From positions 32,862 through 96,861 of the forward strand of contig NZ_JAUSBA010000032.1 in NCBI RefSeq assembly GCF_030652235.1: a DNA stretch of 64,000 nt. Reading direction: 5' to 3'. Below the pieces are notes generated by a model. The model saw only the letters and a program-made list of their open reading frames with translations, did no database searches and was not told the origin of the DNA. The translations under genes were made by a program, and so were the position numbers. Positions 1-9,636 of this stretch are shown piece by piece. Source of the DNA: Cypionkella sp. Its GTDB lineage: Bacteria; Pseudomonadota; Alphaproteobacteria; Rhodobacterales; Rhodobacteraceae. The number at the start of each line of letters is the position of its first letter. Positions within the stretch are counted from its first letter, which is position 1.

Positions 1-386
1 TTTTGGGCGTGGTGATTGTCTCGGATGTGATGGGCTATTTTGCCGGACGCATCTTGGGTGGGCCAAAGTTCTGGCCCGCAATCAGCCCGAAGAAAACGTG
101 GTCCGGCACGATTGCGGGCTGGATTGGCGCTGCGGTTTTGGGCGCTTGCTTCGTTGTGGCTGGGTACGGCAGCGTCTGGCTGATTGTGTTGTCTCCTTTT
201 GTCGCCTTCGCAGGCCAGATGGGGGATATTGTGGAAAGCTGGCTGAAACGCCGGGTTGGCGCGAAAGACAGCTCTACTCTGATCCCCGGCCATGGCGGCG
301 TGCTGGATCGGTTTGACGCGCTGACCGGGGCAATGGTGCTGGTGATGCTGCTGACGCGGCTGTTTGACCTGCCGATTGGGGGCTAG
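1..386 (+). CDS. cdsA: Phosphatidate cytidylyltransferase, C-terminal part (truncated by window start)
   Basis: ORF 3..386; SPKKTWSG...GDIVESWLKRRVGAKDSSTLIPGHGGVLDRFDAL matches the CdsA signature; followed directly by dxr. Confidence 0.93.
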   Translation, partial: LGVVIVSDVMGYFAGRILGGPKFWPAISPKKTWSGTIAGWIGAAVLGACFVVAGYGSVWLIVLSPFVAFAGQMGDIVESWLKRRVGAKDSSTLIPGHGGVLDRFDALTGAMVLVMLLTRLFDLPIGG

Positions 387-1568
387 ATGCGCTCGATTTC
401 GGTTTTCGGTGCCACTGGATCGGTCGGCGAAAGCACATTTGATCTGCTGATGCGCGAGGGCGGGGCGGACGCCTACCGCACCGTTGCTTTGACAGGCGGG
501 CGCAATGTGGCGCGCTTGGCGCAGATGGCGATTGCCCTGCGCGCCGAGATCGCCGTGACGGCGTTTGATGACTGTCTGCCCGCCCTGCGTGACGCTTTGG
601 CGGGCACCGGTATTGCCGTGGCCGCAGGCACCCAAGCCGTGCATGACGCCGCCGACCGCCCCGCCGATTGGGTGATGAGCGCGATTGTCGGTGCTGCTGG
701 CCTTGTGCCGGGGATGCGCGCCTTGCGCCACGGCGGCAAGCTGGCGCTGGCGAACAAGGAAAGCCTTGTCACCGCAGGCCAGTTGCTGATGGCGACGGCG
801 GCGGCGAACGAGGCCACGGTGCTGCCCGTCGATAGCGAACACTCCGCAATCTTTCAGGCCTTGGTGGGCGAGGATATGGCGGCGGTAGAGCGTATCATCC
901 TGACCGCCTCGGGTGGCGCGCTGCGCGATTGGCCGATGGCGCGTCTGGCGGGGGCAACCGTCACCGAAGCCCTCGCGCATCCGAACTGGTCTATGGGCGC
1001 ACGCATCACCATCGACTCGGCTTCGATGTTTAACAAAGCCTTGGAAGTCATTGAAACCCGTGAGTTTTTCGGCGTAGAGCCTGATCAGATCGAGGTGATC
1101 ATCCACCCCGAGTCGATCATCCACTCGCTGGTTGGTTTCCGTGATGGCGCGGTGATGGCACATCTGGGCGCGCCCGATATGCGCCACCCCATTGGCTATG
1201 CCCTGCATTGGCCGCACCGCCAAACCCTGCCCGTGGCGCGTCTGGACCTTGCCGCTTTGGGCGGTCTGACCTTCCGCGCCCCCGATGAGACCCGCTTTCC
1301 TGCGCTGCGTCTGGCACGCGAGGTGATGGCGATCCGTGGCCTTGCTGGCGCTGCCTTCAACGCCGCCAAAGAGATCGCCTTGGATCATTTCATCGCGGGC
1401 GAGCTTGGTTTCATGCAGATGGCTGCCGTAGTTGAGGCTACACTTAACCGTGTTTCGTCCGATTGCAGCCTTGGAAATGCCGCCCTCACCCTTGAGGATG
1501 TGCTGCAAATGGATCATCTGGCACGGATCAAGGCCGCCGAGGCGGTGAAAAGGATAAAGGGCAGCTAG
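387..1568 (+). CDS. dxr: 1-deoxy-D-xylulose 5-phosphate reductoisomerase
   Basis: MRSISVFGATGSVGEST N-terminus, LANKESLV and PVDSEHSAIFQ motifs. Confidence 0.97.
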   Translation: MRSISVFGATGSVGESTFDLLMREGGADAYRTVALTGGRNVARLAQMAIALRAEIAVTAFDDCLPALRDALAGTGIAVAAGTQAVHDAADRPADWVMSAIVGAAGLVPGMRALRHGGKLALANKESLVTAGQLLMATAAANEATVLPVDSEHSAIFQALVGEDMAAVERIILTASGGALRDWPMARLAGATVTEALAHPNWSMGARITIDSASMFNKALEVIETREFFGVEPDQIEVIIHPESIIHSLVGFRDGAVMAHLGAPDMRHPIGYALHWPHRQTLPVARLDLAALGGLTFRAPDETRFPALRLAREVMAIRGLAGAAFNAAKEIALDHFIAGELGFMQMAAVVEATLNRVSSDCSLGNAALTLEDVLQMDHLARIKAAEAVKRIKGS

Positions 1569-1569
1569 C

Positions 1570-2907
1570 GTGGATTTCAGCAGCTTTGCGGCGTCATTTG
1601 GCGGTGCGGTTTGGTCGGGCCTGTTCTTCATCGTCGCGGTGGCGGTGATCGTGGCGGTGCATGAATACGGCCATTACATCGTTGGCCGCTGGTCAGGCAT
1701 CCATGCCGAGGTGTTCAGCTTGGGCTTCGGCCCGGTGGTCTATTCCCGCGTCGACAAACGCGGCACCAAATGGCAGATCGCAGCGCTTCCCATCGGCGGC
1801 TATGTGAAATTTTTGGGCGACAAAGACGCAGCCTCGGCCCCCGATCAGGCGGCTCTCAGGGGGCTTTCCGCCGAAGAACGCCGCCACACCATGACGGGCG
1901 CGCCGCTGTGGGCCCGTGCCGCGACCGTGGCAGCAGGCCCGATCTTCAACTTCATCCTCGCCCTGATCGTGTTCATCGGCCTGATCACCTACACCGGGGT
2001 TGCTACTGATGTCCCCGTGGTGGGCCGCGTCAATGCCTCGCCCTTTGTCGGCCAGACCATCCAACCCGGCGATCAGATTGTGGCGCTGAATGGCACCGCG
2101 ACGCCGGATATTGAAACGTTCGCCACCACCGCCAACGCATTGCCCGCCGCTGCCACCGTCACCTACAGCATTGAACGGGGTGGCCAAACGCTTGACGTGC
2201 AAGGCGCGCATCCGTTTCTGCCGATGGTGGGGGCGGTGATGCCGCGCAACGCCGGCGGTGACGCGGGCATCCAAGTCGGCGACGTGATCATCCAAGCCGC
2301 GGGCCAGGATGTCACCGCCTTCAGCCAGCTTCCCGCTTTGGTCGAGGCGACGCAAGGCCAACCCATCGCGCTGAAAATCTGGCGTGCGGGCGAAATCCTC
2401 GACCTGACGCTGTCGCCCAACCGCCGCGATCTGCCGAAAGATGGCGGTGGGTTTGAGACACGCTGGATGATCGGCCTGTCGGGCGGCATGTTGTTTCAGC
2501 CGCAAACCCGCCAGCCGGGGCCTTGGGAAACCGTCACCCTTGCCGTCGATCAAGCCTATTTCACCGCGAAATCCTCGCTGTCCGGGCTGTGGCACATCGT
2601 CACCGGCCAGATCAGCACCTGCAACCTGTCGGGCCCGGTCGGTATGGCCGAGGTGATGGGCGACGCCGCCCGCCAAGGGCTCGTGCAGTTCATCGGTTAT
2701 CTCGGCATGATGTCGCTGGGCATTGGCTTGCTCAATCTGTTTCCGATCCCGGTGCTCGATGGCGGCCATCTGGTGTTTTTCGCCTACGAGGCGGTGTTCC
2801 GCCGCCCGCCGGCACCCGGCGTGATGAATATCCTGATGCTGATCGGGCTTATGGCCGTGCTCAGCTTCATGTTCTTCGCTTTGGGCAATGATTTCACCTG
2901 CAAATAA
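1570..2907 (+). CDS. rseP: RIP metalloprotease RseP (site-2 protease)
   Basis: HEYGHY zinc motif, PDZ region, NLFPIPVLDGGHL motif; GTG start. Confidence 0.95.
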   Translation: MDFSSFAASFGGAVWSGLFFIVAVAVIVAVHEYGHYIVGRWSGIHAEVFSLGFGPVVYSRVDKRGTKWQIAALPIGGYVKFLGDKDAASAPDQAALRGLSAEERRHTMTGAPLWARAATVAAGPIFNFILALIVFIGLITYTGVATDVPVVGRVNASPFVGQTIQPGDQIVALNGTATPDIETFATTANALPAAATVTYSIERGGQTLDVQGAHPFLPMVGAVMPRNAGGDAGIQVGDVIIQAAGQDVTAFSQLPALVEATQGQPIALKIWRAGEILDLTLSPNRRDLPKDGGGFETRWMIGLSGGMLFQPQTRQPGPWETVTLAVDQAYFTAKSSLSGLWHIVTGQISTCNLSGPVGMAEVMGDAARQGLVQFIGYLGMMSLGIGLLNLFPIPVLDGGHLVFFAYEAVFRRPPAPGVMNILMLIGLMAVLSFMFFALGNDFTCK

Positions 2908-3004
2908 GGCCGGATGAACAGCGCTGGTAAACGACCCCAGCCACAGTGCTGCCACATTCCCGGCGTAGGTTTTTCCCATCGTGTGATGCGGAAAGGGCAA
3001 GACC

Positions 3005-3142
3005 ATGCAAGCCGTGATGAAAAGCTATAAAGGCCTGTCGCTTCTGGTTTGGTTGAACTGGGATCGCCTGTTCACCATCGGCACTGTGGTGGTCGGCCTG
3101 CTGGCGGGTGCCTTCCTTGGCACTGTATTGGTTCAGCCCTGA
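3005..3142 (+). CDS. Small putative membrane protein, 45 aa (MQAVMKSYKGLSLLVWLNWDRLFTIGTVVVGLLAGAFLGTVLVQP)
   Basis: Manual translation; below the ORF-track size cutoff; one predicted TM segment; sits between rseP and bamA. Confidence 0.55.
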   Translation: MQAVMKSYKGLSLLVWLNWDRLFTIGTVVVGLLAGAFLGTVLVQP

Positions 3143-3206
3143 TCCGCTACGACCAAACGCCCGCCCAGATTATCAGCAAAAGCTTACGATTTTCCCGGCC
3201 ATCCTT

Positions 3207-3235
3207 TTGACATTGCTTGCGGTTACAGGTAGTCA
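3207..3235 (+). promoter_or_regulatory. Putative sigma70-like promoter of bamA (TTGACA-N17-TAGTCA)
   Basis: Exact -35 hexamer with 17-bp spacing, upstream of the bamA start at 3270. Confidence 0.45.
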
Positions 3236-3269
3236 GATGCACAGGATTTAGTGTATTCAGGAGCGGCTC

Positions 3270-5594
3270 ATGCGGGAAACAGCAAGCGCAGGTATCACGC
3301 GCAAGGGTATGCTCCGGGGTGCCTTACGCCCGACACTGCTTGCAATTCTGCTTTCCAGCGCAATGGTTTCTGAACCGTTCCTCACCCGCGCCCATGCTGA
3401 AAGCTACAGCTTCAGCAGCGTCACCGTGGAAGGCAACACCCGCGTCGATGCCGCCACCATCCTGAAATACGCGGGAATCGCCCGCGGTGAGACTTTGCAA
3501 TCCGGGCAGTTGAACGACGCCTATCAGCGGATTTTTGCCTCAGGTTTGTTCGAAACTGTTGATCTTTTGCCACAGGGCGGCACCTTGTTGATCAAGGTCA
3601 AAGAGCTGCCGATGCTGAACGTTGTCGACTTTCAGGGCAACAAGCTGGTCAAAGATGAAAAGCTGACCGAACTGGTCAAATCGAAATCGCGGCTGGTCTA
3701 TAACCCGGCGCAGGCCGAGGCAGATGCGGCGCAAATCTCGGAAGCCTACCGGGTGCAGGGCCGTCTGGCCGCCACGGTTGACCCGAAAATCATCCGCCGC
3801 TCGGACAACCGCGTCGATCTGGTGTTTGAGATCACCGAAGGCAAAGTTGTTGAAAACGAAGGCATTTCCTTTGTCGGCAACCGCTCGTTCAGCGATCGCC
3901 GCCTGAAACAAGTGCTGCAAACCAAGCAAGCAGGGTTCCTGCGTCAGTTGATCAAATCCGATACGTTCGTGCCGGAACGGCTGGAAGTCGACAAGCAAAT
4001 GCTGCGCGATTTCTATATGTCGCGTGGTTACATCGACGTGCAAGTGGTTGACGCCACGGGCCAACTTTCGCGCGAACGCGATGCGACCTTCGTGACCTAT
4101 ACCGTTAAAGAAGGCCAAAGCTGGAAGATCGGTCGCGTCAGCACGGTGTCCGAAGTCGAAGGCGTTGATGCCGCCGAATTTGCCGCTGTGCAAAAGATGC
4201 GTTCGGGCGTCACCTATTCGCCCTCGATCATTGAAAACAACATCGCCCGGATGGAAAATCTGGCGCTCCGCAAGGGCCTCAACTTTGTCAGCGTCGAGCC
4301 GCGTCTGATCCGCAATGAGCGTGGCCAGACTTTGGACGTCGAATATGTCATCAAGCGCGGTCAGAAGGTCTTCGTTGAACGCATTGATATTGAAGGCAAT
4401 ACCACGACACTCGACCAAGTGGTGCGCCGCCAGTTCCGCACGGTCGAAGGCGACCCCTTCAACCCGCGTGAAATCCGTCAGGCGGCTGAGCGTATTCGCG
4501 CGCTTGGCTTCTTCACCGATGCCAAGGTCGATGCCAAACCCGGCAGCAACCCCGATGAAATCGTCGTCAACGTCGATCTCGAAGAAAAACCGACCGGCTC
4601 GATCAGCTTTGGCGCAAGCTTTGGCACCACCTCTGGTTTGGGCCTGAACGTTGGCTTCTCGGAAACCAACTTCTTGGGGCGCGGGCAGGCTTTTGCGGTC
4701 AATATCTCGACCGCTTCGGATACAAAAGACAGCGGCATCTCGTTTGTAGAACCGGCTTTGCTTGGCCGCGATCTAAAGCTGAAACTGGGCGTCTCGTATA
4801 ACGAGACCAACAACGCCAGTGCGCTTTATGACACCCGCGCGGTCGGGATCAGCACCGGGCTTGAATTCCCGATTTCCGAGCAATCGCGGCTGGAATTGCG
4901 CTATAAGGCGTTTCAGGACACGGTGAAGGATGTGACTTCGACCTCTGCGTTGCTGATCGCCGAGGGCGAGCGTGGCGCTGAATTCGGCTCGGGTCTGGGC
5001 TATAGCTACACGTTCGACAACCGCGTCACCGGGCTGAACCCGAAAAGCAGCCTATTGTTCCGCTTTGGGCAAGATTTTGTCGGTCTGGGCGGCGATGCAA
5101 AATATGTCGAGACCACCGCGCTGGCCGTGGCGGAAACCAAAGTGTTCAACGAAGACGTCACCCTGCGCGCGGTGTTTGAAGGTGGTGCGACCAACAGCTT
5201 TGGCGGCTACGACACCCGCGTCACCGACCGTTACTTTGCCAACGGCAAGATGCGCGGCTTTGACACCAACGGCATCGGCCCGCGAACGGCGGCAGGCGAT
5301 GCTTTGGGCGGCAATTTCTACGCCACCATGAAGCTAGAGGCCGAATTCCCGCTGGGCCTGCCAGAAGAATACGGCATCACAGGCGGTGTGTTCTACGACA
5401 TGGGCTCGGTCTGGGGCCTCGACAGCAACCCTGACGGCGTCGACGACAGCGCCCATCTGCGTGCCGCCGTCGGTGTTTCGATCCTGTGGACCACGCCAAT
5501 CGGCCCGTTGCGGTTTAACTTCTCGAATGCGATCAAGAAAGAAAGCTATGACGAAGAGCAAAGCTTCGATCTGACCATCGCGACGAAATTCTGA
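3270..5594 (+). CDS. bamA: Outer membrane protein assembly factor BamA
   Basis: POTRA repeats and a C-terminal barrel ending in aromatic F; canonical rseP-bamA-skp order. Confidence 0.96.
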   Translation: MRETASAGITRKGMLRGALRPTLLAILLSSAMVSEPFLTRAHAESYSFSSVTVEGNTRVDAATILKYAGIARGETLQSGQLNDAYQRIFASGLFETVDLLPQGGTLLIKVKELPMLNVVDFQGNKLVKDEKLTELVKSKSRLVYNPAQAEADAAQISEAYRVQGRLAATVDPKIIRRSDNRVDLVFEITEGKVVENEGISFVGNRSFSDRRLKQVLQTKQAGFLRQLIKSDTFVPERLEVDKQMLRDFYMSRGYIDVQVVDATGQLSRERDATFVTYTVKEGQSWKIGRVSTVSEVEGVDAAEFAAVQKMRSGVTYSPSIIENNIARMENLALRKGLNFVSVEPRLIRNERGQTLDVEYVIKRGQKVFVERIDIEGNTTTLDQVVRRQFRTVEGDPFNPREIRQAAERIRALGFFTDAKVDAKPGSNPDEIVVNVDLEEKPTGSISFGASFGTTSGLGLNVGFSETNFLGRGQAFAVNISTASDTKDSGISFVEPALLGRDLKLKLGVSYNETNNASALYDTRAVGISTGLEFPISEQSRLELRYKAFQDTVKDVTSTSALLIAEGERGAEFGSGLGYSYTFDNRVTGLNPKSSLLFRFGQDFVGLGGDAKYVETTALAVAETKVFNEDVTLRAVFEGGATNSFGGYDTRVTDRYFANGKMRGFDTNGIGPRTAAGDALGGNFYATMKLEAEFPLGLPEEYGITGGVFYDMGSVWGLDSNPDGVDDSAHLRAAVGVSILWTTPIGPLRFNFSNAIKKESYDEEQSFDLTIATKF

Positions 5595-6181
5595 TGCAAC
5601 GGCAGGCGGCAGGGCTGGCTTTGGCGCTGCTGCTTGGCATGTTCCCACAGGCCTCAACGGCGCAAAGTGTGGTGCAAAAAACCGCCATCGTGACGCTGGA
5701 TCAGGATCAGTTGTATCTCGGCACCCAATACGGCCGCGCCCTGCAAGCCAAGTTTGAGTCCGAATCCGCCGCTCTGCTCGCCGAAAACCGCAAGATCGAC
5801 GCGGCGCTTGAGGCAGAAGAACGCGACCTGACCACCAAACGCACCACGATGACCGCGCAAGATTTCCGCCCCTTGGCCGAAGCATTTGACACCAAAGCCA
5901 ATGACTTACGTAAAGCCCAAGACGTCAAATCCACCGAACTTGCCAAGTCGCGTGACGCGGACAGGCAGGCGTTCTTTCAGGCCGTCGCCCCGATCTTGGG
6001 CGATTACATGGTGGAACGGGGTGCTGTCGCCATCCTGGATAAATCCGCCATCGTGGTCAGCCTTGGTTCGATCGACATCACCAAAGAGGTGATCGCCCGC
6101 ATCGACACCAGGCTGGGTGATGGCAGCAAACCAGCGGACCCCACACCCGCAGCCCCGATTCCCCCGGCCCCTGCGCCCTAA
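5594..6181 (+). CDS. OmpH/Skp family periplasmic chaperone
   Basis: Signal peptide, Skp/OmpH pattern (VTLDQDQLYLGTQYGRALQAKFE), between bamA and fabZ. Confidence 0.85.
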   Translation: MQRQAAGLALALLLGMFPQASTAQSVVQKTAIVTLDQDQLYLGTQYGRALQAKFESESAALLAENRKIDAALEAEERDLTTKRTTMTAQDFRPLAEAFDTKANDLRKAQDVKSTELAKSRDADRQAFFQAVAPILGDYMVERGAVAILDKSAIVVSLGSIDITKEVIARIDTRLGDGSKPADPTPAAPIPPAPAP

Positions 6182-6269
6182 GCCGTACGGCCGCAGGCTT
6201 GTTTCACCCGGCGGTTTTCGCTAGTCAGATCACATGCCCCGCCAAGAGGGCCGCACCCTCGGAGAACCC

Positions 6270-6755
6270 ATGACCGACCAGCCCACGCCCGACCAACCCG
6301 CAGCCCCGCTGTCCGCTGACCTCGCACTGATTCAGCGCATCATTCCGCACCGCTACCCGTTCCTGCTGGTCGACAAGGTGCGCGACATCTACCCGAACAA
6401 ATCCTGCATCGGCATCAAGAACGTCACCTTCAACGAACCGCAGTTCCAAGGCCATTTCCCCGGAATGCCGATCTTCCCCGGCGTGATGATCATTGAAGCC
6501 ATGGCGCAGACCTCTGGCATCCTCGTCGGCCTGTCGATGGATCTGGTCGATAAAAACGCCACCGTGTTCTTCATGGGCGTCGATGCAGTGAAATTCCGCC
6601 GCAAGGTTGTGCCCGGTGATGTGATGGAACTGCATGTCACCGCTTTACGCGGCGGCGGTCGGGTGTGGAAATTCTCCGGTCGCGCCATGGTCGATGGCGA
6701 ACTCGCCTGCGAGGCCGAATTCATGGCGATGTTCGACGTGCCAAAGAAAGCCTAA
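6270..6755 (+). CDS. fabZ: 3-hydroxyacyl-ACP dehydratase FabZ
   Basis: [14 protein letters not shown] and [20 protein letters not shown] motifs; ATG at 6270 preceded by GGAG; ORF track starts at 6234. Confidence 0.96.
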   Translation: MTDQPTPDQPAAPLSADLALIQRIIPHRYPFLLVDKVRDIYPNKSCIGIKNVTFNEPQFQGHFPGMPIFPGVMIIEAMAQTSGILVGLSMDLVDKNATVFFMGVDAVKFRRKVVPGDVMELHVTALRGGGRVWKFSGRAMVDGELACEAEFMAMFDVPKKA

Positions 6756-6757
6756 GC

Positions 6758-7555
6758 ATGTCCATTCACGGAACCGCCCTTGTCCACCCCTCGGCCTTTG
6801 TCGAAGAGGGGGCCACGATTGGCCCCGATTGCTTCATCGGCCCCTTCGCACTGATCGGGGCCGAGGTGACACTGGCCCGCGGCGTCACCGTGAAATCGCA
6901 TGCCGTGGTGACGGGTTGGACCGAGATCGGCGAAGGCACCACGATTTTCCCCTTCGCCTGTGTCGGCGAAGTGCCGCAAGACCTGAAATTCAACGGCGAG
7001 CGTACCCGGCTGATCGTCGGGGCACGCTGCAAAATCCGCGAAGGTGCCACCTTGAACACCGGCACGGCGGGCGGCGGTGGCATCACCCGCATCGGCGATG
7101 ATTGCCTGTTGATGACAGGCGCGCATATCGGCCACGACGCGCAGCTTGGAAACCGCATCGTGCTCGCCAACCAAGTTGCCATCGCGGGGCACTGCCATAT
7201 CGGTGACGATGTGATCATCGGCGGGCTGTCGGGCATCCACCAATGGGTGCGCATCGGCCGGGGTGCGATCATTGGCGCGGTCACCATGGTCACCAATGAC
7301 GTCCTCCCCTATGGCCTCGTGCAAGGCCCGCGCGGCGTCCTTGACGGTTTGAACCTCGTTGGCCTGAAACGGCGCGGCGTCGAGCGCAGCGATATTTCCG
7401 CCATGCGCGCCGCCTATCAGGCTTTGGCCCAAGGCGAGGGCTCGTTCCTTGACCGCGCCCGCCGTCTGGCAGAAGAAACCGACAGCGATTACGTGCGTGA
7501 GATGACCGATTTCATTCTCTCCGCCACCGACCGTTCGTTCCTGACGCCAAAATGA
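6758..7555 (+). CDS. lpxA: Acyl-ACP-UDP-N-acetylglucosamine O-acyltransferase
   Basis: Hexapeptide repeats, NTGTAGGGGITRIG, GPRGVLDGLNLVGLKRRG; ATG at 6758. Confidence 0.96.
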   Translation: MSIHGTALVHPSAFVEEGATIGPDCFIGPFALIGAEVTLARGVTVKSHAVVTGWTEIGEGTTIFPFACVGEVPQDLKFNGERTRLIVGARCKIREGATLNTGTAGGGGITRIGDDCLLMTGAHIGHDAQLGNRIVLANQVAIAGHCHIGDDVIIGGLSGIHQWVRIGRGAIIGAVTMVTNDVLPYGLVQGPRGVLDGLNLVGLKRRGVERSDISAMRAAYQALAQGEGSFLDRARRLAEETDSDYVREMTDFILSATDRSFLTPK

Positions 7556-8346
7556 GCAAGCTTGCGATCATCGCCGGGCAGGGTGCTTTGCCCGCTGCTT
7601 TGGTGGCCGTGCTGCCAGATCGCCCGATGATCTGCGCGCTGGACGGTTTCGCGCCCGAAGGCCTAGAGGTCGATCAGATCTTTCGCGTCGAACGCCTCGC
7701 TCTATTCCTGCGCAGCTTGGAAGACCAAGGCATCGCCCAAGTGATCTTCGCAGGCGCCGTGCAGCGTCCCCGCCTAGACCCTTCGCTGTTTGATCCGCAA
7801 ACCGCGCAAATGGTGCCGCGCCTGCTCGCCGCCATGCAAGCCGGAGACGACGCCACCCTGCGCGAAGTCATCGCGATCTTCGAGGAAGCGGGCTTTGCGG
7901 TGGTAGGCGTCGAAGCCATCGCCCCCGCACTGCTGCCCGCCGCAGGCGTGCTTGCCGGAACCCTTACCCCCCAGCATGAATCCGACGCCGCCCGCGCCGA
8001 AGCCATCACCGCCGCCCTTGGTGCGGTTGATGTCGGGCAGGGCTGCGTCGTGGCCCAAGGCCTTTGCCTCGCGGTCGAGGCGCTGCCCGGCACCGATGCC
8101 ATGCTCGTAAGCCTTAGCCAAATCGCAGCCAACCTGCGCCCGAAAGGCGGCCTCTATTATAAAGCCGCCAAACCCGGCCAAGACCGCCGCATTGATCTGC
8201 CCACCATCGGCGTGCAAACCATCCGCCTTGCGGCCGAGGCTGGCCTGTCTGGCATCGCCTTCCAGGCAGGCTCGGTGATCTGCCTTGATCTGGCCGCCAT
8301 GATCACGGCGGCACAGGCAAACGGCCTGTTGCTATGGGCGCGCTAA
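7552..8346 (+). CDS. lpxI: UDP-2,3-diacylglucosamine diphosphatase LpxI
   Basis: LpxI family pattern (IAGQGALP, VIFAGAVQRP, KAAKPGQDRRIDLPTIG); overlaps lpxA and lpxB. Confidence 0.93.
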   Translation: MSKLAIIAGQGALPAALVAVLPDRPMICALDGFAPEGLEVDQIFRVERLALFLRSLEDQGIAQVIFAGAVQRPRLDPSLFDPQTAQMVPRLLAAMQAGDDATLREVIAIFEEAGFAVVGVEAIAPALLPAAGVLAGTLTPQHESDAARAEAITAALGAVDVGQGCVVAQGLCLAVEALPGTDAMLVSLSQIAANLRPKGGLYYKAAKPGQDRRIDLPTIGVQTIRLAAEAGLSGIAFQAGSVICLDLAAMITAAQANGLLLWAR

Positions 8347-9473
8347 GCCTGTTCCTGATCGCAGGCGAACCCTCTGGTGATCGCCTTGGCGCGGCGCTGA
8401 TGGCAGGGCTGAAAACCCTGCACCCCGATGTACAATTCCAAGGCGTTGGCGGCCCGTTGATGCAGGCCGAAGGCCTTAACAGCCTGTTCCCGATGGAAGA
8501 ACTTTCGATCATGGGCATCGCGGAAGTGCTGCCGAAGTATTTCCACCTCAAACGCCGCATCCGTGAAACCGCCGCTGCCGCGTTGACCGCAAACCCGTCG
8601 GCGATGATCACCATAGACTCCCCCGACTTCTGCCTGCGCGTCGCAAAGATTGTCAAAGCCGCCAATCCGACCCTGCGCACCATCCACTACGTCGCGCCTT
8701 CGGTCTGGGCATGGCGCCCCGGTCGCGCCGCCAAAATGGCGAAAGTCATCGACCACGTCCTCGCTTTGCTGCCGTTCGAGCCGCCCTATATGACCGCCGC
8801 AGGCATGACCTGCGATTTCGTCGGTCACCCTGTCGTGTCCGAAGCCCTCGCCACGCCCACGGAGGCCGCCCAACTCGCAGGCCAAGGCCCATTGATCCTA
8901 ACCCTCCCCGGCTCGCGCAAAGGCGAAGTCACCCGTCTCGCCCCGGTGATCGGTGAAACTCTCGCCCTGATAAAAGCCCAACACCCCAACGCCCGCGTCG
9001 CCCTGCCCACCGTGCGCGGCGTCGAAGCTCTGGTGCGCAGCCTGACCGCCACATGGCCGATCCAACCTCAGATCATCACCGATCCCGCCCTGAAACGCGC
9101 CGCCTTCGCTGCGGCAGATGTGGCGATTGCCGCTTCTGGCACTGTGTCCTTGGAACTTGCGGCCAACAACTGCCCGATGGTGATCGCCTACGACATGCAC
9201 CCGCTCACGCTCTGGCTGATGCGCCGCGCCGCCCTGATTGACACTGTAACTTTGGTCAACCTCGTCTCAGAGACCCGCACCGTCCCCGAATTCATCGGCG
9301 AAAACTGCAAGCCTGCCCTGATCGCCCCGGCCCTAGTCAATCTTCTGGAAAACCCGCACAGCCAAGACGCCGCTATGCACCTCACCATGCAACGCTTGGG
9401 GCAGGGGTTCGAGCCCCCCGGCCTGCGCGCGGCAAAATCCGTCCTCGCCGCCCTGCCGGGCCAAATTCTCTAA
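8334..9473 (+). CDS. lpxB: Lipid-A-disaccharide synthase
   Basis: IAGEPSGDRLGAALM, YVAPSVWAWRPGRA, LPGSRKGEV motifs. Confidence 0.96.
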   Translation: MGALSLFLIAGEPSGDRLGAALMAGLKTLHPDVQFQGVGGPLMQAEGLNSLFPMEELSIMGIAEVLPKYFHLKRRIRETAAAALTANPSAMITIDSPDFCLRVAKIVKAANPTLRTIHYVAPSVWAWRPGRAAKMAKVIDHVLALLPFEPPYMTAAGMTCDFVGHPVVSEALATPTEAAQLAGQGPLILTLPGSRKGEVTRLAPVIGETLALIKAQHPNARVALPTVRGVEALVRSLTATWPIQPQIITDPALKRAAFAAADVAIAASGTVSLELAANNCPMVIAYDMHPLTLWLMRRAALIDTVTLVNLVSETRTVPEFIGENCKPALIAPALVNLLENPHSQDAAMHLTMQRLGQGFEPPGLRAAKSVLAALPGQIL

Positions 9474-9479
9474 ACTTTA

Positions 9480-9544
9480 ATTAAAATTTGCTTTCATCTT
9501 GGCGAAAATACTCCACGGGGGGCCGGGGGTGTGAAACCCCCGGC
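9480..9544. repeat. Dispersed intergenic element, copy A (between convergent lpxB and mnmA)
   Basis: attaaaatttgctttcatcttggcgaaaatactcc followed by CCGGGGG...CCCCCGG hairpin; shares blocks with 28021-28168. Confidence 0.6.
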
Positions 9545-9636
9545 TAAGGCCAGCCCCTTGCGCTACACATTCCATTAACCAAGAACCCATCTCGCCGAAA
9601 TAACCCAATATTATCAATGGTCCCGAGTTGGGACCC

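Noticed and set aside
1693-3006. 437-aa minus-strand ORF antisense to rseP
   Set aside because: High-GC shadow ORF; residue composition (H, R, G rich) and full overlap with a clear RseP gene.
9400-9430. GGGGTTCGAGCCCCCC, T-loop-like sequence
   Set aside because: Lies inside the lpxB coding sequence; no cloverleaf can be built.
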